Shown here: one piece after another, positions 29,708 through 30,744 of the stretch
Numbering within the stretch: position 1 is the stretch's first letter
Layout: the number at the start of each line of letters is the position of its first letter
Source of the DNA: JAJPHT01 sp035526585
GTDB taxonomy: Archaea > Thermoplasmatota > SW-10-69-26 > JACQPN01 > JAJPHT01
NCBI GenBank assembly: GCA_035526585.1
Contig: DATLCC010000130.1
Span: 1 to 30,744, forward strand
Reading direction: 5' to 3'
Length of the DNA stretch: 30,744 bases
Notes under the pieces: generated by a model
What the model saw: the letters and a program-made list of their open reading frames with translations, nothing else
What the model was told of the DNA's origin: nothing
The model's database searches: none
Made by a program: the position numbers and the translations under genes

Positions 29708-30744
29708 CTACCCCTCGACGACGATCTGTGAGGTGCCATCGTCGAGGGCTTCCACTCGCAGCACGTGGTCGGCGCTATCCTTCACGTCCGCGATGTGCGT
29801 GATGAGGAGGATCTGCCGGAAGCGCCCTGAGAGCCCCGCGAGGGCGCGCAGGATGTTCCCCTTGCGGACCTCGTCCTGGCTGCCGAAGATCTCGTCGAGG
29901 GCGAGGAAACCGAACCCTTCCGTCCCCGCGCGCTCCGCGACGACCTGGCTCACCGCGAGGCGGAGGCACAGGTTCGCGAGGTCGCCCTCGCCCCCCGAGA
30001 AGCGCGCGAGCGCGAAGGGCTTCCCGTCGTCGTGCACGAGGATGTCGTAGTCCGCATCCACCTCGAGATCCGCGTACCTCCCTTCCGTGAGCTCGCGGAA
30101 GAGCCTCCCGGCGTGGAGCGAGAGGAGCGGGCGGATGCGGCTGATGAGGTGGTCCTTGAACGCCGGGAGCAGGCCCGCGTCGCGCTCACCGGCGAGCTCC
30201 TCGAGCAGGCGCACCCGCGCCTCGATGCCGGCCGCGCGCTCCGCGAGCGCCCGCTGCTGCGCGAGCGTCGTGGCGAGACGTGCCTCCTCGTCCTCGCGTC
30301 GCATGCGCTCGCCCACGGCGCGCTCGCGGCGGATGCGCGCGTCGTGCAGGCGCGCCTCGGTGGCGTGGGCGCGCGCCTCCAGCGCCTCGTGCGCCGCCGC
30401 ATCGAACGCGAGCGACTCGCGCCGCGCCTGCACGAGGCCGCGCGCCTCGCGCGCCAGCGCCTCCCCGCGCGCGAGCTCCTCGATGAGCACGACGAGCTCG
30501 GGCTCGCGCTCCGCGTCGGCGACGAGGCGCGCGTGGCGGTCCCGCACCGCTTCGAGCGCGCGCAGGTGGACCTTGGCGGCGTCGAGCTCCTTCGCGTCGA
30601 AGGGCGCGCCCGCGAGCGCGGCCTCCTGACCGCGCAGCCGCGCCGCGCGCGCCTGCGCTTCCGCGAGCCGAGCGGCGCCCGCCGCGGCGCGCGACTCGTC
30701 GGCGGCGAGCTTCTCCAGCCGCGCCCGCAGGGCCGACTCGCGCG
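29708..30744 (-). CDS. Rad50/SbcC-like SMC ATPase, C-terminal part (5' end outside window)
   Basis: The frame is open from the window end to the TAG at 29708-29710, about 345 codons. The first 200 or so are a charged coiled coil. The ATPase lobe follows: HAGRLFRELTEGRYADLEVD, the ABC signature FSGGEGDLANLCLRLAVSQ, Walker B FLALDEIFGSQDE and the switch ILLITHIADVKDSADHVLRV. Rad50/SbcC proteins work with the Mre11 nuclease in double-strand break processing. The zinc hook and Walker A are outside the window, so a related SMC-like ATPase cannot be excluded. An mre11-like gene would be expected upstream or downstream but is not in view. Confidence 0.85.
   Translation of the reverse strand, partial: RESALRARLEKLAADESRAAAGAARLAEAQARAARLRGQEAALAGAPFDAKELDAAKVHLRALEAVRDRHARLVADAEREPELVVLIEELARGEALAREARGLVQARRESLAFDAAAHEALEARAHATEARLHDARIRRERAVGERMRREDEEARLATTLAQQRALAERAAGIEARVRLLEELAGERDAGLLPAFKDHLISRIRPLLSLHAGRLFRELTEGRYADLEVDADYDILVHDDGKPFALARFSGGEGDLANLCLRLAVSQVVAERAGTEGFGFLALDEIFGSQDEVRKGNILRALAGLSGRFRQILLITHIADVKDSADHVLRVEALDDGTSQIVVEG

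Overview
The window looks like a piece of a high-GC archaeal chromosome, most likely a euryarchaeal lineage close to Thermoplasmatota; the lineage is inferred from gene content, not measured. Support: the order rpl18a (LX) - prefoldin alpha - ftsY, an archaeal-type prolyl-tRNA synthetase ending in Tyr, an MptE-type pterin pyrophosphokinase, an MCT-1-like PUA protein, and AT-rich TATA-like boxes about 25-30 nt upstream of many start codons (mostly leaderless genes, many GTG starts).

Layout. 1-2296 (+): C-terminal end of an anchored surface protein, an M50/site-2 protease and mptE. 2297-2528: gene-free GC-rich inverted repeat. 2529-8546 (-): a 2005-residue surface protein made of degenerate helical repeats, beta-domains, a Pro/Thr stalk and a C-terminal membrane anchor. 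8705-9115 (+): NudB-like Nudix hydrolase. 9215-13748 (-): lipoprotein, membrane-anchored beta-propeller/PKD protein, proS. 13820-14377 (+): SRPBCC-like protein. 14384-15611 (-): TrmJ-like methyltransferase and a small two-TM protein. 15836-16159 (+): small WYL-like protein. 16382-18632 (-): PDZ-containing site-2 protease and a lipoprotein. 18979-21307: short ThiI-type PP-loop protein (-), small secreted protein (+), a 40-residue zinc ribbon (-), a secreted protein (-) and a PUA protein (-). 21683-23107 (+): LVIVD-propeller lipoprotein. 23947-26065 (-): ftsY, pfdA, rpl18a. 26136-29645 (+): a membrane protein with a cytoplasmic coil and a surface gluzincin metalloprotease. 29708-30744 (-): C-terminal part of a Rad50/SbcC-like ATPase.

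The most unusual content is a family of four dispersed fold-back elements at about 18.7, 21.4, 23.2-23.8 and 27.1-27.4 kb, all in intergenic gaps and all within 8.7 kb. Each is bounded by two AT-rich hairpins (arms GAAATTTTTC/GAAAAATTTC or covarying versions). Inside these lies an inverted subterminal motif (CAAGCAAGGATGGGGGTGAC or a relative). Three copies are about 240 bp with a central GTAAC...GTTAC palindrome. The fourth is about 580 bp and instead carries a lower-GC ORF with two CxxC motifs. The two ends can be told apart, and copies A and B are the same asymmetric element in opposite orientations. Next to the ORF-bearing copy, the last 18 codons plus stop of ftsY are duplicated, with only synonymous differences. 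A weaker, similar 3'-end echo lies behind the Rad50-like gene.

Functionally the window mixes core information-processing genes (proS, trmJ-like, thiI-like, PUA, ftsY, pfdA, rpl18a, rad50-like) with many exported, lipid-anchored or C-terminally anchored surface proteins and two intramembrane proteases.
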